A DNA stretch of 7,457 bases from an uncultured Mailhella sp. (GTDB taxonomy: Bacteria; Desulfobacterota; Desulfovibrionia; Desulfovibrionales; Desulfovibrionaceae): assembly GCA_948482415.1 (NCBI GenBank), contig CAOMFZ010000111.1, positions 1 through 7,457 of the forward strand, given 5' to 3'. Every line of letters begins with the position of its first letter. The first letter of the stretch is position 1. A program made the position numbers and the translations under genes. Shown one piece after another: positions 5,940 to 7,457 of this stretch. A model generated the notes under the pieces. It did no database searches. It was given only the letters and a program-made list of their open reading frames with translations, and had not been told where the DNA came from.

Positions 5940-6650
5940 GTGAGTCAAACTCAGAAAGTCACGCAAAAAAATATAGAAGCCGGTGATGACAACTTGCCGG
6001 TTGCCAGCAGCGGGAATGATATAACTCCCGAAAAAGGAGATGCTTTTCTTGAATCTGGTAAAAATAAAGTTGAGTTAGACCTTGAGGATGCTCCTTTTTT
6101 AAACGAAGAACCGGAAGCAGAGGAAAAAACAAAGACAGAAGAAGATCAGGGCAATCCTGATAATAAGGAAAAAACTGAAGACGGCAAAAAGCCTGATAAA
6201 AAGAAAAAATTTATTATCATTGGTGCCATAGCCGCTGTTCTGCTTCTTGTGATAGGCGGTGCTGCAGGCTATTTGTTAATGTCTGATGATGAAATTCTGC
6301 CGAATATTATTGTCGTTGCCAATCCGGAAGTTCAGGCTCCCCCTAAAGCTTTTGAATTGAAACTTGACCCCTTTGTCATTCAATGTATTGACAGTAACGG
6401 GAAAATTCATTTTGTGAAAGGTTCTTTTATTCTCAGTACCGTTCATGAAGATGTTTTTTTTGAAATTTCCAATAATCAAAAAGTACTGCGTGACGCAATG
6501 TATTATTATTTAGGAATTCAAGACCCAGAGCTTTTGCTTGATTCAGCTAATCATCAAATTATCAAAAATGGTTTATTTGAAACAGTCAACAAATATGTCA
6601 TGAACGGCAGTATCGACCATTTATATATTGATAGCTTGTTGATTTATTAA
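5940..6650 (+). CDS. fliL: FliL-like flagellar basal-body-associated membrane protein
   Basis: A 236-residue single-span membrane protein starting at GTG. Residues 1-90 are cytoplasmic and highly charged, first acidic (ELDLEDAPFLNEEPEAEE) and then lysine-rich just before the membrane. The transmembrane helix is about 91-114 (FIIIGAIAAVLLLVIGGAAGYLL). The periplasmic part (about 125-236) has the FliL pattern: KLDPFVIQ, a central strand block, KVLRDAMYYYLG, and the closing DHLYIDSLLIY. FliL surrounds the stator and supports torque or stator stability. The cytoplasmic extension is long, because typical FliL proteins are about 150-180 residues with only a short N-terminus. Sequence divergence leaves some doubt about strict orthology. 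It follows cheY in the same probable transcript. Confidence 0.8.
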   Translation: MSQTQKVTQKNIEAGDDNLPVASSGNDITPEKGDAFLESGKNKVELDLEDAPFLNEEPEAEEKTKTEEDQGNPDNKEKTEDGKKPDKKKKFIIIGAIAAVLLLVIGGAAGYLLMSDDEILPNIIVVANPEVQAPPKAFELKLDPFVIQCIDSNGKIHFVKGSFILSTVHEDVFFEISNNQKVLRDAMYYYLGIQDPELLLDSANHQIIKNGLFETVNKYVMNGSIDHLYIDSLLIY

Positions 6651-6663
6651 AAAAGGCGGCTGT

Positions 6664-6981
6664 ATGAGTAATGAAATAGTTCCGCTCCTCAATGCCCAGC
6701 AGCAGGGAATGTCCACAACAATAGCGAACATTGCCAACAGAGGAGAAGTTTTTGCACAGGTAGCCCAGGTTGTTGTTGCGGAAGTTATTGCCGAAGACAA
6801 TAAGAAACTTGAGAAATCTGCTGATGACCCGGAAGCAAGTCTGGTTAGCCGTGACGGCGGCAATAAACAGGAAGCTTCACAGGAAAATTTGCAGCAGCGC
6901 CATGAAAAAGATGAAAATGTTGAAACATGTCCTTCTCATCATAATCCTCTGGCAGGAAAGCTTTTTAGCGCAAAGGTGTAA
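6664..6981 (+). CDS. Hypothetical protein in the flagellar operon (105 aa)
   Basis: I do not recognise this protein. Residues 1-45 look like an uncharged, Ala/Gln/Val-rich amphipathic helical region (NAQQQGMSTTIANIANRG, then VFAQVAQVVVAEVIAE). Residues 46-88 are polar and probably disordered. The end, HHNPLAGKLFSAKV, looks like a possible conserved tail motif. No signal peptide, membrane span or catalytic motif is visible. AGGCGG (6654-6659) lies close before the ATG. It begins 13 bases after the fliL-like stop and ends 3 bases before the next gene, so it belongs to the same transcript. A flagellar role is inferred from position only. Confidence 0.75.
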   Translation: MSNEIVPLLNAQQQGMSTTIANIANRGEVFAQVAQVVVAEVIAEDNKKLEKSADDPEASLVSRDGGNKQEASQENLQQRHEKDENVETCPSHHNPLAGKLFSAKV

Positions 6982-6984
6982 TCC

Positions 6985-7401
6985 ATGAATTTGCTTGTGC
7001 TGGCATTAATTACTGCTGCTGAATTTGTTTTGATTATTCTTGTTTTGATTTTTTTCAGACGCCTGCGTAAATCAGAACAAGTCATGCTTGCCATGCAGAA
7101 TAATCAGGAAGAACTTATGGACAGAATGGTGCGTAATGCCAATTTAGAGCAGGAGCTTGTAGCAACCTTTGTTCAGCGTCAGGAAGAACTTGAGCGCCTC
7201 AATATTGCCATGGAAGAGCGCATTTTTATGCTTAAAAAATTGATAAAGCAGGCAGAAGAAATCAGTCATTCTCCGTACCTGCTTCGTGAAGTGATTATGA
7301 ATTCACGAAAAAAAGGCATGAATATCGATATGATAGCGCAAAAAACAGGCCTTGCAAAAGATGAAATTGAGCTGATTTTAAAAAAAGAAAATTTGTTGTA
7401 G
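6985..7401 (+). CDS. Membrane-anchored coiled-coil protein, SwrB/DUF2802-like architecture
   Basis: A 138-residue protein in three parts. An N-terminal membrane helix (about 3-24, LLVLALITAAEFVLIILVLI) is followed by the basic RRLRK, placing the rest in the cytoplasm. A long charged helix likely to form a coiled coil covers about 28-95. A small helix-turn-helix-like end, KKGMNIDMIAQKTGLAKDEI (109-128), follows. The same plan and a similar C-terminal motif occur, from memory, in DUF2802 proteins of proteobacterial flagellar/chemotaxis loci and in SwrB, which follows sigD in Bacillus subtilis and helps activate flagellar export. Homology to either is an inference. AAAGGTG (6972-6978) is six bases before the ATG. 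It is the last gene of the run, followed by a hairpin repeat. Confidence 0.8.
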   Translation: MNLLVLALITAAEFVLIILVLIFFRRLRKSEQVMLAMQNNQEELMDRMVRNANLEQELVATFVQRQEELERLNIAMEERIFMLKKLIKQAEEISHSPYLLREVIMNSRKKGMNIDMIAQKTGLAKDEIELILKKENLL

Positions 7402-7457
7402 TTAGAGCATTTCCCAAAATAATTGCAACATCACAGGGAGAGAACTTTTGAAAAAGT
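7402..7457. repeat. Intergenic hairpin repeat, copy C (cut by the window end)
   Basis: It starts with TTAGAGCATTTCC directly after the last stop codon, identical to 53-65. GGGAGAGAACTTTT follows (7436-7449), matching the left arm of copy B in type, and then the start of the returning arm AAAAAGT (7451-7457). The right side lies outside the window. Between the two blocks the sequence differs from copy B in both length (21 against 34 bases) and content. Confidence 0.6.
7436..7457 (+). terminator. Possible operon-end hairpin terminator (partial)
   Basis: ACTTTT (7444-7449) can pair with AAAAGT (7452-7457), and the purine arm GGGAGAGA before it would pair with sequence beyond the window. The position 35 bases after the last gene fits a terminator. 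The rest of the stem and any T-run cannot be seen, so this is tentative. Confidence 0.35.

Overview
The window is one flagellar gene cluster, most likely from a low-GC relative of Desulfovibrio (Desulfovibrionaceae). The basis for this is the gene order flhA-flhF-flhG-fliA-cheY followed by a FliL-type protein and small hypothetical genes, together with the protein character and the C/T-rich hairpin repeats between genes. The assignment to that family is from memory and is moderate. Having flhF and flhG together suggests a motile cell with polar flagella.

Layout: positions 1-221 have no gene. They hold two copies of a hairpin-forming repeat, one with a structured insert in its loop. A small acidic hypothetical gene (220-522) lies on the minus strand. 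A very A/T-rich divergent intergenic region (523-706) separates it from flhA. From 707 to 7401 every gene is on the plus strand and tightly packed: flhA, flhF, flhG, fliA, cheY, a fliL-like gene, an unrecognised 105-residue gene and a 138-residue membrane/coiled-coil gene. The window ends inside another copy of the hairpin repeat, just after the last gene.

How the genes work together: FlhA is the export-gate channel of the flagellar type III secretion system. FlhF and FlhG set where and how many flagella are built. FliA is the flagellar sigma factor (sigma-28). The only sizeable gap in the run (77 bp after fliA) carries a good sigma-28 promoter (TAAG-N15-GCCGATAT). FliA therefore probably activates the downstream half (cheY, fliL-like and the two small genes), dividing the run into an early flhA-flhF-flhG-fliA unit and a FliA-dependent late unit.

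This is mostly a recognisable flagellar region rather than a new system. The points most worth following up are an FlhF with a degenerate G3 GTPase motif next to an FlhG with no room for the FlhF-activating helix, a SwrB/DUF2802-like small membrane protein at the end of the operon, two unrecognised small proteins, and the modular hairpin repeat at both ends of the window.
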